From positions 1,550,001-1,614,000 of the forward strand of contig NZ_CP081869.1 of assembly GCF_019797865.1 (NCBI RefSeq): 64,000 nucleotides of DNA. The letters run 5' to 3'. The stretch's first letter is position 1, and each line of letters opens with the position of its first letter. A model generated the notes under the pieces. That model did not search any database. It had not been told where the DNA came from and saw only the letters and a list, made by a program, of their open reading frames with translations. Shown piece by piece: positions 56,253 through 64,000 of the stretch. A program made the position numbers and the translations under genes. Origin of the DNA: Chenggangzhangella methanolivorans. GTDB taxonomy: Bacteria > Pseudomonadota > Alphaproteobacteria > Rhizobiales > Methylopilaceae.

Positions 56253-57310
56253 TCAGACCCAGCCCATCAGTTCGCGCCGCGCGACGTGCTCGATCACGCG
56301 CATGCCCTCGACGCTGTCGTTGAGGCAGGGGATCGCCGCGAACTTCTCGCCGCCGTTGTGATGGAAGATCTCTGCGTTCTCGCCCGCGATCTCCTCGAGC
56401 GTCTCCAGACAGTCGGCGGTGAAGCCCGGCATGCAGATCGCGAGGCGCTTCACGCCCTGCTTCGCCAGCGCCTCGACGGTCTTGTCGGTGTAGGGCTGGA
56501 GCCACTCCTCCGGCCCGAAACGCGACTGGAAGGTGATGCGGAACCGCTCCTCGTCGAGCCCGAGCGCCTCGCGCATCAACCGCGCGGTCTTCTGGCACTC
56601 GCAATGATAGGGGTCGCCCTTGGCGAGATAGGACTGCGGCACGCCGTGGAACGAGGCCAGGATCACCTCAGGCTCGAAGTCGAGCTTCGCAAGCTCGCCC
56701 CTGAGCGAGGTCGTCAGCGCCTCGATGTAGACCGGATCGTCGGCCCAGGCCGGCGCGACGCGCAGCGCCGGCTGCCAGCGCATCGTCTTCAGCGCGTCGA
56801 AGGCCTTGTCGCAGACCGTCGCCGAGGTCGCGGCGGCGTATTGCGGGTAGAGCGGGACCAGCAGAATGCGGTCGCAGCCCTGCGCCTGCAGCGCCTCGAT
56901 CCGCGAGGCGATCGACGGATTGCCGTAGCGCATGGCCCAGTCGACCACGACGGTCGGGGCCTTGTCGGCGAGGCAGGCGGCGAGCTTCTCGGACTGGCTG
57001 CGCGTGATGGTCCTGAGCGGCTCTCGTCCCGCTCCTTGTTCCAGATCGACGCGTAGTCCTTGCCCTTGCGGCCCGGCCGCGTCGACAGGATCACGAGATT
57101 GAGCAGCGGCCACCAGATGAGGCGCGGCGTCTCGATGACCCTGCGGTCTGAAAGAAACTCCTTCAGATAGCGGCGCATCGACCAGTAGTCGATGCCGTCG
57201 GGCGTGCCGAGATTGACCAGCAGCACGCCGACGCGCCCGCTGCGGACTTGCGGGTGGCCGGCCGGAAGGCGGGAGGCCTCGACGTCCGCCGGTGAGAAAG
57301 GCGCGTTCAT
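56253..57310 (-). CDS. hemH: Ferrochelatase, frameshifted
   Basis: About 352 aa after correction. It starts [53 protein letters not shown] is the family start; one C is missing near 57019 ([19 protein letters not shown] restored). The catalytic His is in [25 protein letters not shown]; the Glu-rich active-site segment is [15 protein letters not shown]. It inserts Fe(II) into protoporphyrin IX. The gene is normally essential for respiring cells, so the break is almost surely an error. Confidence 0.94.
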
Positions 57311-57438
57311 ATGCTCAGGCTGCGCTCCGCTGTCGTCGGACCGCCTAGATAGAGAGGCGACGCGGCGAAGTCATCCCGCGACGCCCTCGGCCGACGCGGC
57401 CGGCCGGCGACGCCATGGCTTAACGTTTTGGAAATAAG

Positions 57439-57454
57439 TTAACGCGGCCTTAAC
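57439..57454. promoter_or_regulatory. CtrA box TTAA-N7-TTAAC
   Basis: TTAACGCGGCCTTAAC is a full match to the TTAA-N7-TTAAC consensus bound by the cell-cycle regulator CtrA. A further TTAAC half lies at about 57420. The site is 72 bp before the small plus-strand gene and 130 bp before hemH on the other side. Confidence 0.6.
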
Positions 57455-57525
57455 TTTTCGATCCGAGTCTCCACCCGTGGAGGTTACGCGGAGCCGGACT
57501 CTCAACCCCATGGTGGACGGTCTCG

Positions 57526-57744
57526 ATGCCCTACTACCGCGTCTACCACGTCAACGAGGCGGACCGCGTCCGCTCCGTCGACGACGCCGAGTGCCGGGAC
57601 GATCGCGAAGCGATCGCGTTCGCGCGCGAACGACTGAAGGGCATGCCGGTGGAGCTGTGGAACCTCGCCCGCCGGGTGGCCCGGCTGGACGCGCAGGGCG
57701 TCGAGCGGGCGTTCCAGGGCGCTCCCGAAGGGCTGGCGCGCTGA
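57526..57744 (+). CDS. Small hypothetical protein downstream of a CtrA box
   Basis: 72 aa. It begins PYYRVYHVNEADRVRSVDDA, followed by a helix-rich charged segment (ECRDDREAIAFARERLKGMP VELWNLARRVARL). No signal or membrane segment. Pattern resembles small Rhizobiales proteins of unknown function. A CtrA-like box lies 72 bp upstream, so cell-cycle control is possible. Confidence 0.6.
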   Translation: MPYYRVYHVNEADRVRSVDDAECRDDREAIAFARERLKGMPVELWNLARRVARLDAQGVERAFQGAPEGLAR

Positions 57745-57745
57745 G

Positions 57746-58090
57746 CTATCCGTGGAGCGCGACCGCGTCCTCCGGGGCCTCGCCGCGCTCGAACATGCCG
57801 TAGTCGCGGACGACGCTCGCGACCCTCAGCCGATAGTCCGCGAACACCCCGCCGCGCCCTGCCTTCTGCATCGTCTGGTGCCGGCCGTGTTTGCGCCAGT
57901 TCAGCAGCGCCGCCTCGTCGCGCCAGAACGACAGCGACACGAACTTGCCCGGCTGCGTCACGCTCTCGAACCGCTCGACCGAGATGAAGCCGTCCGCCTG
58001 TTCGACGTCGGCCTTGAGCTGCATCGCCATCGAGAAGTAGTCCGCCGCGCGGCCCTCCGCCGGCTCGACCTCGAAGATGACGGCGATCAT
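57746..58090 (-). CDS. Antibiotic biosynthesis monooxygenase (ABM) domain protein
   Basis: 114 aa from ATG 58090. The ferredoxin-like ABM fold is recognisable: MIAVIFEVEPAEGRAADYFS MAMQL, ADGFISVERFESVTQPGKFV SLSFWRDEAALLNWRKHGRH. The RxxxHQ end of the helix is typical. The family covers small cofactor-free monooxygenases and heme-degrading enzymes; the substrate here is unknown. It is convergent with the preceding gene, with one base between the stops. Confidence 0.85.
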   Translation of the reverse strand: MIAVIFEVEPAEGRAADYFSMAMQLKADVEQADGFISVERFESVTQPGKFVSLSFWRDEAALLNWRKHGRHQTMQKAGRGGVFADYRLRVASVVRDYGMFERGEAPEDAVALHG

Positions 58091-58176
58091 GGCGCAGCTC
58101 CCGTGTCTGGAACGATTCTTGTTCCGTCCATGGTCGGGCGCGGCGCGCAAAATGCAAGGCCGGCTCCTGGCTGCGG

Positions 58177-59166
58177 TCAGCCAGCGCAACCCGTCCCAGA
58201 CGCCAGCAATCCTGCGAGAAGCAGCGCGCCGAGCCCGACGATGAGCGCCGCGGCCAGAGCCTCGAGCCCGGCGACGACCGCGGACCCGATCCCCGGACGC
58301 GCCGAGGCGATGCGCAAGGCTGTCGCCTTGGCGCCGACGGCGAGCGCCGCGATCGCCGCGACGGTCGCGGCGGTGCCGATCGCCATCGCGAAGGTCGCGG
58401 CGACGCCGGCCCAGAAGATCCCCTGCCCGAGCGCGAACACCAGCGTCACGATCGCGCCGGTGCAGGGCCGAAGTCCGATCGCGAGCACCGCGCCGCCGGC
58501 CTGGCGCCAGTCGATGCGCCCCTCGGCGATCTGCGGATCGACGCCATGGCCGTGGGCGCAGTCCGGTCCGTGGACATGGGCCGGCTCGCCGCGCAGCACG
58601 CGCAGGAAACCTCCGCCCTTGCGCCAGAGCAGCATGAGCCCAACGACGAGCACCGCGGCGTAGCTTCCGGCCTCCAGCCACCATGTCGCGCCGGCCATCG
58701 CCATGCTGGTGGCTTTGAGCGCGATCGCGAACAGGCCGACAAGCGCGATCGCCGCGACCGCCTGCGCGAGAGCAGCCACCGCCGACAGCGCGACGCCGCG
58801 TCGGAACCCGTCGCCGGTCGCGACCAGATAGGACGAGATCACCGCCTTGCCGTGGCCCGGCCCCGCGGCGTGAAAGACGCCATAGGCGACCGACAGCCCG
58901 CAGAGCAGCCAGAGTCCCGACCAGTCCTGCTTCACCGCCCGGATCGCCCCGGAAAGCTGAAGGTAGAAGCCGGACTGAAACGCCGAGATCCAGCCGAGCA
59001 GACCGCCCGCGCCGCAGGACGGCGGCGCGTCCGGCCGCCCGACGCCGAACGGCCCCGCCGGCGCGAGCTGCGCGACGGCGTCCGCGCCGAGCCAGAGCGT
59101 CGCGGCGACGGCGCACAGAACGAAAAAGATTCGAGGCGTCGCTCGCCGGTTCACGCGCAAGCTCAC
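58177..59166 (-). CDS. Nickel/cobalt transporter, NicO/RcnA family
   Basis: 329 aa, about seven membrane helices. Family hallmarks are VAYGVFHAAGPGHGKAVISS YLVATG with the HxxxPGH(G)K motif and GLRPCTGAIVTLVFALGQG. A cytoplasmic His-rich loop (HVHGPDCAHGHGVDP) may bind metal. It overlaps the upstream DUF1007 gene by 4 bp (ATGA). Members export or import Ni/Co. Confidence 0.9.
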   Translation of the reverse strand: MSLRVNRRATPRIFFVLCAVAATLWLGADAVAQLAPAGPFGVGRPDAPPSCGAGGLLGWISAFQSGFYLQLSGAIRAVKQDWSGLWLLCGLSVAYGVFHAAGPGHGKAVISSYLVATGDGFRRGVALSAVAALAQAVAAIALVGLFAIALKATSMAMAGATWWLEAGSYAAVLVVGLMLLWRKGGGFLRVLRGEPAHVHGPDCAHGHGVDPQIAEGRIDWRQAGGAVLAIGLRPCTGAIVTLVFALGQGIFWAGVAATFAMAIGTAATVAAIAALAVGAKATALRIASARPGIGSAVVAGLEALAAALIVGLGALLLAGLLASGTGCAG

Positions 59167-59834
59167 TTGCAGGCGACGAGCAGCGTGTTCGAGAATTGCG
59201 CGCCGAAATTCGCGCCGGGCGACAGCCCTGAGAAGAACGACTCCGAAAGCCGCTTCTGCTGGCCGGCGTCCGGCTCCGGCGGCCGCTCCAGCTCCACGCC
59301 GCAGCCGGCGGGCGCCTGCACCAGTCTGGCCGGATCGTCCTTGGCGAACTCGAACGCGACGAAATAGGTCGGATCATAGACCTCGACGCGGAAGGGCGCG
59401 CCCCTTTCCGCCGCGCCGTCCTTCACCGGCAAGGTGAAGTTCAGCACCAGCCGCCCGTCGGGCAACCGGTCGAGCCAGTAGTCGCGCGGCTTGTCGAACG
59501 TCACGCGCTTGTCCCCGACCTTGCCGAAGGTGAAGAACTTGAACTCGTCGAGCGACGTCACGTTGATCTCGGCGAGCGGCGCGAGCTCTTCGCGCGAATA
59601 CTGGCCGTCGCCGTTGGCGTCGAGGCCCTGAACGGCCATCGAGGAGAACATGTCGTCGAAGGTCCAGGCGTGCCGCACCGCGGCCATCCGCCCGTCGGAG
59701 CCGTAGACGATCTCGCTTTTCGCCGTGACGAACACGTGGGGATGGGCGGACGCCGGCGACGCCGCCAGACATGCGGCGAGCGCGCCGCAGATCAGCGAGG
59801 CGCGACGTCTCGGGGCAGCGGGCCGGACGGACAT
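59163..59834 (-). CDS. DUF1007 periplasmic protein (metal transport partner)
   Basis: 223 aa from ATG 59834. Signal peptide ending PASAHPHVFV; the mature start HPHVFVTAKSEIVY gives an N-terminal HxH metal-binding site as in DUF1007. An EF-hand-like loop (DANGDGQYSREEL) and a beta domain follow. DUF1007 and NicO genes are commonly paired; here they overlap, so the protein probably hands metal to the transporter. Confidence 0.88.
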   Translation of the reverse strand: MSVRPAAPRRRASLICGALAACLAASPASAHPHVFVTAKSEIVYGSDGRMAAVRHAWTFDDMFSSMAVQGLDANGDGQYSREELAPLAEINVTSLDEFKFFTFGKVGDKRVTFDKPRDYWLDRLPDGRLVLNFTLPVKDGAAERGAPFRVEVYDPTYFVAFEFAKDDPARLVQAPAGCGVELERPPEPDAGQQKRLSESFFSGLSPGANFGAQFSNTLLVACK

Positions 59835-59912
59835 GATGTCACCTGCTGGAAAACACGCGACGCTTGTCGCGAGCGATCGCGGCCGAAACGGGGCGGGAGG
59901 CCGGCGTTCCAA

Positions 59913-60719
59913 TCACACTTCCTGAGCGTCCTCGTAGACTTCCTGGCGCCCAGCGTGACGGCGGAAGATGCGCTCTCCGGTGAGCCCGATCAGCAGACAG
60001 CAGATCGTCACCACGAAGGCGTAGCTGAGATCGAGCGACCGGCACTCGTAGCCCGCGTAGAACCCCATCCGGATCCACTCGATGAAATGAACGAGAGGGT
60101 TCCACAGCACGATCTGCTTTGTGGCGAGCGGCATGCGGTCCACGACGAAGGCGAAGCCGGACGTAAAAAACATCACCATGTAGAACATGCCGATGAAGTG
60201 CTGGAGCCCGGGCGCGAGAATGAGAACGACACCGACCGTAAGTCCAAAAGCAATGCCAAAGGCCGTGATCGCCAAAAACGCGATCACGAAATGGAGGATA
60301 TCTCCGGGCACCGCATGGAAGCCAAAGACCTGAAGAATGAACAAGGCGATGATCATCACGACGAAGCCCGTGATCGCCTCGAGAACTCCGTTGGCGTAGC
60401 ATAGATCAAGACGCAGCAATCCAGGAAGCCGCGCCGACCGCCCCGAGTTCATGACTGAGGATACGCCTTGGGCGATCATCCGCCACATGCGCGCAGGGAT
60501 GACGCCGACAGCGAAGAAGACCTCGTAGCTGTCGCCGACCGGCGGCAGCTGGTCGCCGTTGTGCCGGATCGCCATCTTGAGCACGAACACCCAGGCGAGC
60601 GGCTCCACGATCGCCCAGACATAGCCGGCGCGCGAGCCGATGTAGCGCGCGCGCATGCGGCTCACGAGCAGCGCGACGATCGAGCGGGCCTGAAGCTTGG
60701 CCGAGGCGCTGAGGTTCAT
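59913..60719 (-). CDS. ABC-2 type polysaccharide export permease (KpsM/Wzm-like)
   Basis: 268 aa with six hydrophobic segments. The N-terminus (LLVSRMRARYIGSRAGYVWA IVEPLAWV) and the WNPLVHFIEWIRMGFYAGYE segment are typical of KpsM/Wzm. It should move capsule or O-antigen polysaccharide with an ATPase (KpsT/Wzt), which is not in the window. It is less GC-rich than its neighbours, in its second half particularly. Confidence 0.88.
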   Translation of the reverse strand: MNLSASAKLQARSIVALLVSRMRARYIGSRAGYVWAIVEPLAWVFVLKMAIRHNGDQLPPVGDSYEVFFAVGVIPARMWRMIAQGVSSVMNSGRSARLPGLLRLDLCYANGVLEAITGFVVMIIALFILQVFGFHAVPGDILHFVIAFLAITAFGIAFGLTVGVVLILAPGLQHFIGMFYMVMFFTSGFAFVVDRMPLATKQIVLWNPLVHFIEWIRMGFYAGYECRSLDLSYAFVVTICCLLIGLTGERIFRRHAGRQEVYEDAQEV

Positions 60720-60813
60720 GTCGCACTCGCTGGTGACGCGGACATTCGCTTCGTCGGCGCGACGCTAGCGCGGCGCGCGCCCGAAGTCGACGAGGCTGGA
60801 AGGGCGCGCCCGC

Positions 60814-62151
60814 TCAGGCCGCGGCTGCGACGCTCGGCGCGCCGCCATGGACCTGGATGCTTGAAAGCCCCGAGCCGTCGGCGGTGAGCAGCGTCCAGCG
60901 CAGGCCCGGATTGCGGTTCGCCGCGAGCTCCATCTGGAGGCGCCACCATTCCGGCGGAAGCGGCGCCGCGCCGCCCGTCATGCGGGCCGCGTCGATCGCC
61001 ACGGCGACGTAGACGAAGCGGCGCGCGGCGCCAAACAGTTCGTCGAGCGCCCAGGGAACGTCCTCCTCGGGCACGCCCGAAAGCGCGTCGATCGCCGCGA
61101 CGCCGTCGAAGGAGCCAGAGACCGGCTTGGCGAAAAGCGCGCCCGCGGGGCGCGCCGACGTTTCGGCGCCCCGGAAGCTGCGCGCCGCCCCGTCGGGCGC
61201 GACGGCGGAATAGTCCAGAACGGTCTTGGCGCCGGTCCCGGCGATGAGCTTTGCGACCTCCGACTGATGCCGCCGTTCCGACCCGGCGGCCGCCGGCGCG
61301 CCGTTCGACGCCCGCGCGATGGCGGCGGCGAAACCGGAGCCGGGACGCTCGCGCGTGAAGCTGTTGAACCGCGCCGCGTCCGCCTCGCGCTCCAGCGCAT
61401 ACCAGACCTCGCCATCGGGGTGCGGCTCGTAACGCAACTGGTCGCGGAACGGCTGCCACGGCTGCGTGCGCAAGGTGGTGAAGTGGAAGCACTTCGAGCG
61501 ATCGGCCGTGAACTCGTTGTCGCGGGAGTTCCATTCGGGGCCCATCAGCCCCAGAAGTCCGCGGCCGTTCATGATCTCGAGGAAGAAGTCGCGCTTCATG
61601 CCGCCCTGGGCGTCCTGAACGCGCCAGTGCGGGGCCATTCTAGGCGCGTCGATCAGCGCCACCGAGGTCTCGCCGGGCTCGATGCACAGAACCGAGGCGT
61701 CCCCCATGTCGAGGTCGAAGAGTTCGGACGGGTCGGCGAGATAGATCTGGTCGACGTCGTTGTAGATGCCGCGCCCCTTCGAATGGGCGAGCGCGGGAAT
61801 CGCGAAACGATAGTTGGTGAAGCCCGTCGTCCAGCCGGTGCGGTCGAAGCCGATGAGATCCTTCATGAGGTGGATCTCATAGGCGCGCGCGGGATCGCGA
61901 TGCTTGCGCACCGACCACACGAAGACGCGCTCGGCGCGGGCCTGAAGCGGCTCGGTTCCGAGGAAGATGCGGACCGGCGGCTTGTCCGAGGGCGTGACGC
62001 CGGGCTCGGGATCGAGACGGACCACCTCGGGCGCGCTGCGATGGCCGGCCGGACGCACCCGATCTTTGCGGAACCAGTATTTCGGATGCCGATGGTACCA
62101 CCGGGTCTTGAACTTCTTGCGTGTGTCAGCAGGCTTGCCCACGGCGTCCAC
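60814..62151 (-). CDS. Glycosyltransferase-like protein with a methyltransferase-like C-terminal half
   Basis: 445 aa. The basic N-terminus is followed by a GT8-like region: VRIFLGTEPLQARAERVFVW SVRKHRDP, FAIPALAHSKGRGIYNDVDQ IYLADPSELFDLD with a DxD (DVD), and FLEIMNGRGLLGLMGPEWN. The C-terminal ~170 residues (ASNGAPAAAGSERRHQSEVA KLIAGTGAKTVLDYSA) resemble the start of a class I methyltransferase fold, but the glycine-rich SAM loop is not intact. It lies in a polysaccharide locus. Acceptor and sugar unknown. Confidence 0.7.
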   Translation of the reverse strand: MDAVGKPADTRKKFKTRWYHRHPKYWFRKDRVRPAGHRSAPEVVRLDPEPGVTPSDKPPVRIFLGTEPLQARAERVFVWSVRKHRDPARAYEIHLMKDLIGFDRTGWTTGFTNYRFAIPALAHSKGRGIYNDVDQIYLADPSELFDLDMGDASVLCIEPGETSVALIDAPRMAPHWRVQDAQGGMKRDFFLEIMNGRGLLGLMGPEWNSRDNEFTADRSKCFHFTTLRTQPWQPFRDQLRYEPHPDGEVWYALEREADAARFNSFTRERPGSGFAAAIARASNGAPAAAGSERRHQSEVAKLIAGTGAKTVLDYSAVAPDGAARSFRGAETSARPAGALFAKPVSGSFDGVAAIDALSGVPEEDVPWALDELFGAARRFVYVAVAIDAARMTGGAAPLPPEWWRLQMELAANRNPGLRWTLLTADGSGLSSIQVHGGAPSVAAAA

Positions 62152-62212
62152 GCTCTACTTTAGAGCGCCTCTCGTTTGTCTATGGCGTCGCGCCCGGCGC
62201 GGCGCGCGGACC

Positions 62213-63472
62213 CTACGCCGCGTCGTCGCCGGAGGGCAAGCGGCCCAGGCGTCCGCCCCGCGCCTCGAAGGCGGCCCGCAGCGTGTCGCCGACGATTACG
62301 AGCTCGCCCGCATAGCTCTCGAGACGCTGCAGCAGGAACTCTCGCTCGGTCTCCGCGTCATGGGCGGGCGCGAAGGCGTTCGGCGTCGCGGCGTCTCCGG
62401 GATAGGCCCCGTCGGGATGGCTGTACATGTCGATGCCGGCGACGATGAGGCGTTTCGGCGCAAGCGCCACCGACACCGCCAGCATCGCCGCGCCGTTGGT
62501 CGGACGGAACGCGCCCCAGTCGTAGTCGACGAGCGCCGGCGCGATCAGATCGGCGCGCGCGAACGCCGAGCGCCCGCGGCGGGGGTCGAAGGCGCGGGTG
62601 CGCATCAGCCGCACCTCCGAGGCGTGCGAGCGCACGCCGAAGACGGCTCCCTCGGTCGCGACCATCACAGACTGCCGCGCCGTGAACACCATGTCGGGCT
62701 TGGTGAAGTGGCTGCGCCCCGCCCATTTGCGGTTCACGCGGAAGAGCACGTCATAGGCCATGGTCCGCAGGATCGGATCCTCGGAGGACGGCCCGGTGCC
62801 GAGGCAGAACACCGTTTCGGGACGGCCGAGTTCGGCGAACAGCTCCTGCGGCGTGACGAGCCGCTTCAGCCGCCAGTCCACAAGCGCCCGCGATTTCGCC
62901 CCCGTGGCGGCCGCAAGCGCCAGCGCCGAGGGCGTAAAGCGGCGACGGTCGGTCGCCCGCAGCAGCTTGTGGTCGCGCGCGATCGCCTTGCCGAGTTCGG
63001 CCACGGCTTCGTCCATGGAGCCGCGCGACAGGTCGAGCTTCAGCAGCGCCTCCCCGGCGATGTCCGGCTTCGCCGCGGCGGCGCCGGGGCTCGTCCGGAG
63101 CGACACGAGCGCGAGGCCGTATCCCAGCACGCCCGACAGGGTCGCGGCCGGCACGTCGACGTCGTCGAGCGCGATCACGCAGCGCATGCGCGTGGCGGCG
63201 AGGAAGCGGCGGACGAGAAGCCCGAAGGCCGGCGGCGCGTCGCGCACGACGTAGCGCGGGAAGCGACGCGTTAGCGCCTCCGCGGCGGCCTTCGGCCCGG
63301 TGACATAGATCTTGAGCCGCGGCTGCGCGACGAGCGCAGCCTCGATCAGCGGGGCGGCCGCCTCGAACGCTTCGGCCGAGCCTCCCAGCACCCAGACGCC
63401 GTAGTCGCGCACGAAGGGCTTCGGCGCCGCGTCGGCGCGCGAAGGCAGCAATTTGCTCAGGAGCCCGGTCAC
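62213..63472 (-). CDS. Surface-polysaccharide associated protein, MptE/DUF115-like part
   Basis: 419 aa. The central block ETVFCLGTGPSSEDPILRTM..DVLFRVNRKW and PDMVFTARQSVMVATEGAVF recalls the DUF115/MptE-like fold found in glycan loci, where a GNGPSL-type loop opens the domain. The C-terminal segment KRLIVAGIDMYSHPDGAYPG DAATPN fits the same family. The N-terminal 150 residues are not recognised. Start overlaps the ELM1-like gene (ATGA). Function is inferred only from context. Confidence 0.55.
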   Translation of the reverse strand: MTGLLSKLLPSRADAAPKPFVRDYGVWVLGGSAEAFEAAAPLIEAALVAQPRLKIYVTGPKAAAEALTRRFPRYVVRDAPPAFGLLVRRFLAATRMRCVIALDDVDVPAATLSGVLGYGLALVSLRTSPGAAAAKPDIAGEALLKLDLSRGSMDEAVAELGKAIARDHKLLRATDRRRFTPSALALAAATGAKSRALVDWRLKRLVTPQELFAELGRPETVFCLGTGPSSEDPILRTMAYDVLFRVNRKWAGRSHFTKPDMVFTARQSVMVATEGAVFGVRSHASEVRLMRTRAFDPRRGRSAFARADLIAPALVDYDWGAFRPTNGAAMLAVSVALAPKRLIVAGIDMYSHPDGAYPGDAATPNAFAPAHDAETEREFLLQRLESYAGELVIVGDTLRAAFEARGGRLGRLPSGDDAA

Positions 63473-64000
63473 GCGGCTTTCTCCGAAACGGGCGTCGCGA
63501 ACAGCGCCTCGGTGCGCTCGCGAACGAGACTGTCCTCCTCGCGCGGAGCCGGCGGGTCAAGATTGAGCCGGCCGTCGAAGACGCGGCCCCAGCCGCGCGA
63601 CACGATCACCGCGTGGAGGTCGGCGAGCGATCGGCGCGGCGAGACCCAGCCGTCGCGCATGGCGCGCGCGCAGACCCTCGCCACGGGACCGGACCCTTGC
63701 GCGGCGGCGGCGATCCGGTCGCGCAGGCGCTGTTTCCAGCCCGCCGGCTTTTCGCGCAGCGGAACGATGGTGAGCGGCTTTCCGGCCGCCGCCGCCTCGG
63801 CGAGCATCGATTCGCTCTCTCCGGTGACGACCAGCAGGTCGGCGAAAGCGAGCAGCGCCGCCACCGGATCGGGGCCGCCGCCGGGACGCCATTCGCGGAT
63901 GTCAGCCGTGGGCGCGTTTCGGCGCATCTCGGCGATCGCGGAAGGTGGCGTGCGGCGGCTGGTCACCATCGCGAGCGAAGCCCCCGCGGCGGTCGCGGCT
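63469..64000 (-). CDS. ELM1/DUF1022-family protein, 5' part beyond the window
   Basis: The last ~176 codons only; the frame is open to the window edge. DLLVVTGESESMLAEAAAAG KPLTIVPLREKPAGWK is the ELM1 (mitochondrial fission ELM1-like, DUF1022) signature, a GT-B-like fold. In bacteria these genes lie in LPS or polysaccharide loci. It heads the run ELM1-like, MptE-like, glycosyltransferase, KpsM-like permease. Confidence 0.75.
   Translation of the reverse strand, partial: AATAAGASLAMVTSRRTPPSAIAEMRRNAPTADIREWRPGGGPDPVAALLAFADLLVVTGESESMLAEAAAAGKPLTIVPLREKPAGWKQRLRDRIAAAAQGSGPVARVCARAMRDGWVSPRRSLADLHAVIVSRGWGRVFDGRLNLDPPAPREEDSLVRERTEALFATPVSEKAA

Noticed and set aside
15929..57310. Calling the broken genes pseudogenes
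   Set aside because: Each break is a single base, many in a short homopolymer, with the downstream part still conserved; several genes (hemH, tolR, tolA, tkt) are required in relatives. Sequence error explains all of them more simply.
1..64000. tRNA genes, insertion sequences or phage attachment sites
   Set aside because: No tRNA-like cloverleaf sequence, transposase or integrase, or target-site duplications were recognised on reading; a dedicated search was not possible here.

Overview
The window is about 70% GC by eye and reads as chromosomal DNA of an alphaproteobacterium of the Hyphomicrobiales (Rhizobiales) type. Support for this comes from the Tol-Pal and Ruv gene sets, TrcR (DUF1013), an RcdA-like DUF1465 protein, DUF1192 and DUF4164 proteins, 6S RNA beside ygfA, cysteine-free L31, CtrA-type boxes (TTAA-N7-TTAA), and an FdhF/YdeP-type formate dehydrogenase with its small partner, an arrangement I recall from methylotrophs such as Methylorubrum. 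A Methylopila- or Hansschlegelia-like methylotroph is a guess. No rRNA, tRNA, CRISPR, integrase or transposase was seen.

Layout. 0.2-9 kb: secreted protease, then tolQ-tolR-tolA-tolB-pal-cpoB-tilS on the plus strand, interrupted by two small minus-strand genes. 9-13 kb: copper chaperone, recQ, an RTX protein. 13-17 kb (minus): ybgC-ruvB-ruvA-ruvC and a YegD-type Hsp70. 17.3-18.2 kb: six REP-like units with an exact 168-bp period. 18.3-20.1 kb: GbsR-type regulator and small membrane proteins. 20-28 kb: yebC, fdh4AB-like pair, ymdB, entericidin, ygfA, 6S RNA, zapA. 28-36 kb: a sugar-phosphate block (tkt, gap, pgk, class I aldolase). 36-45 kb: Sel1 protein, efp, flavin reductase, suhB, a MotA/OmpA-like pair, a ParE-type toxin-antitoxin pair, an ABC exporter, rpmE. 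45-50 kb: RcdA-like protein, a candidate sRNA, DUF1192, trcR, prpE. 50-54.7 kb: an accessory-looking stretch with an AT-richer orphan gene, a micro-gene with a 15-nt Shine-Dalgarno sequence, a damaged ALDH7 gene and a nuclease toxin with a probable immunity gene. 54.7-60 kb: nfeD-SPFH, hemH, Ni/Co transport (DUF1007-NicO). 60-64 kb (minus): a surface-polysaccharide locus cut by the window edge.

The sequence carries at least 28 single-base indels, many in short homopolymers, and they break genes that are normally essential or conserved (tolR, tolA, tkt, hemH, yebC, the aldolase). In nearly every case the C-terminal half is still well conserved in another frame. I read these as assembly or basecalling errors, so such genes are given their full reconstructed span as CDS with the break noted.

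Functional themes are envelope integrity (Tol-Pal, MotA/OmpA pair, ABC exporter, SPFH/NfeD, polysaccharide export), CtrA-type cell-cycle control (RcdA-like protein, TrcR, CtrA-like boxes, ZapA), recombination (RuvABC, RecQ), central carbon metabolism and inter-bacterial conflict (nuclease toxin with immunity gene, RTX protein).
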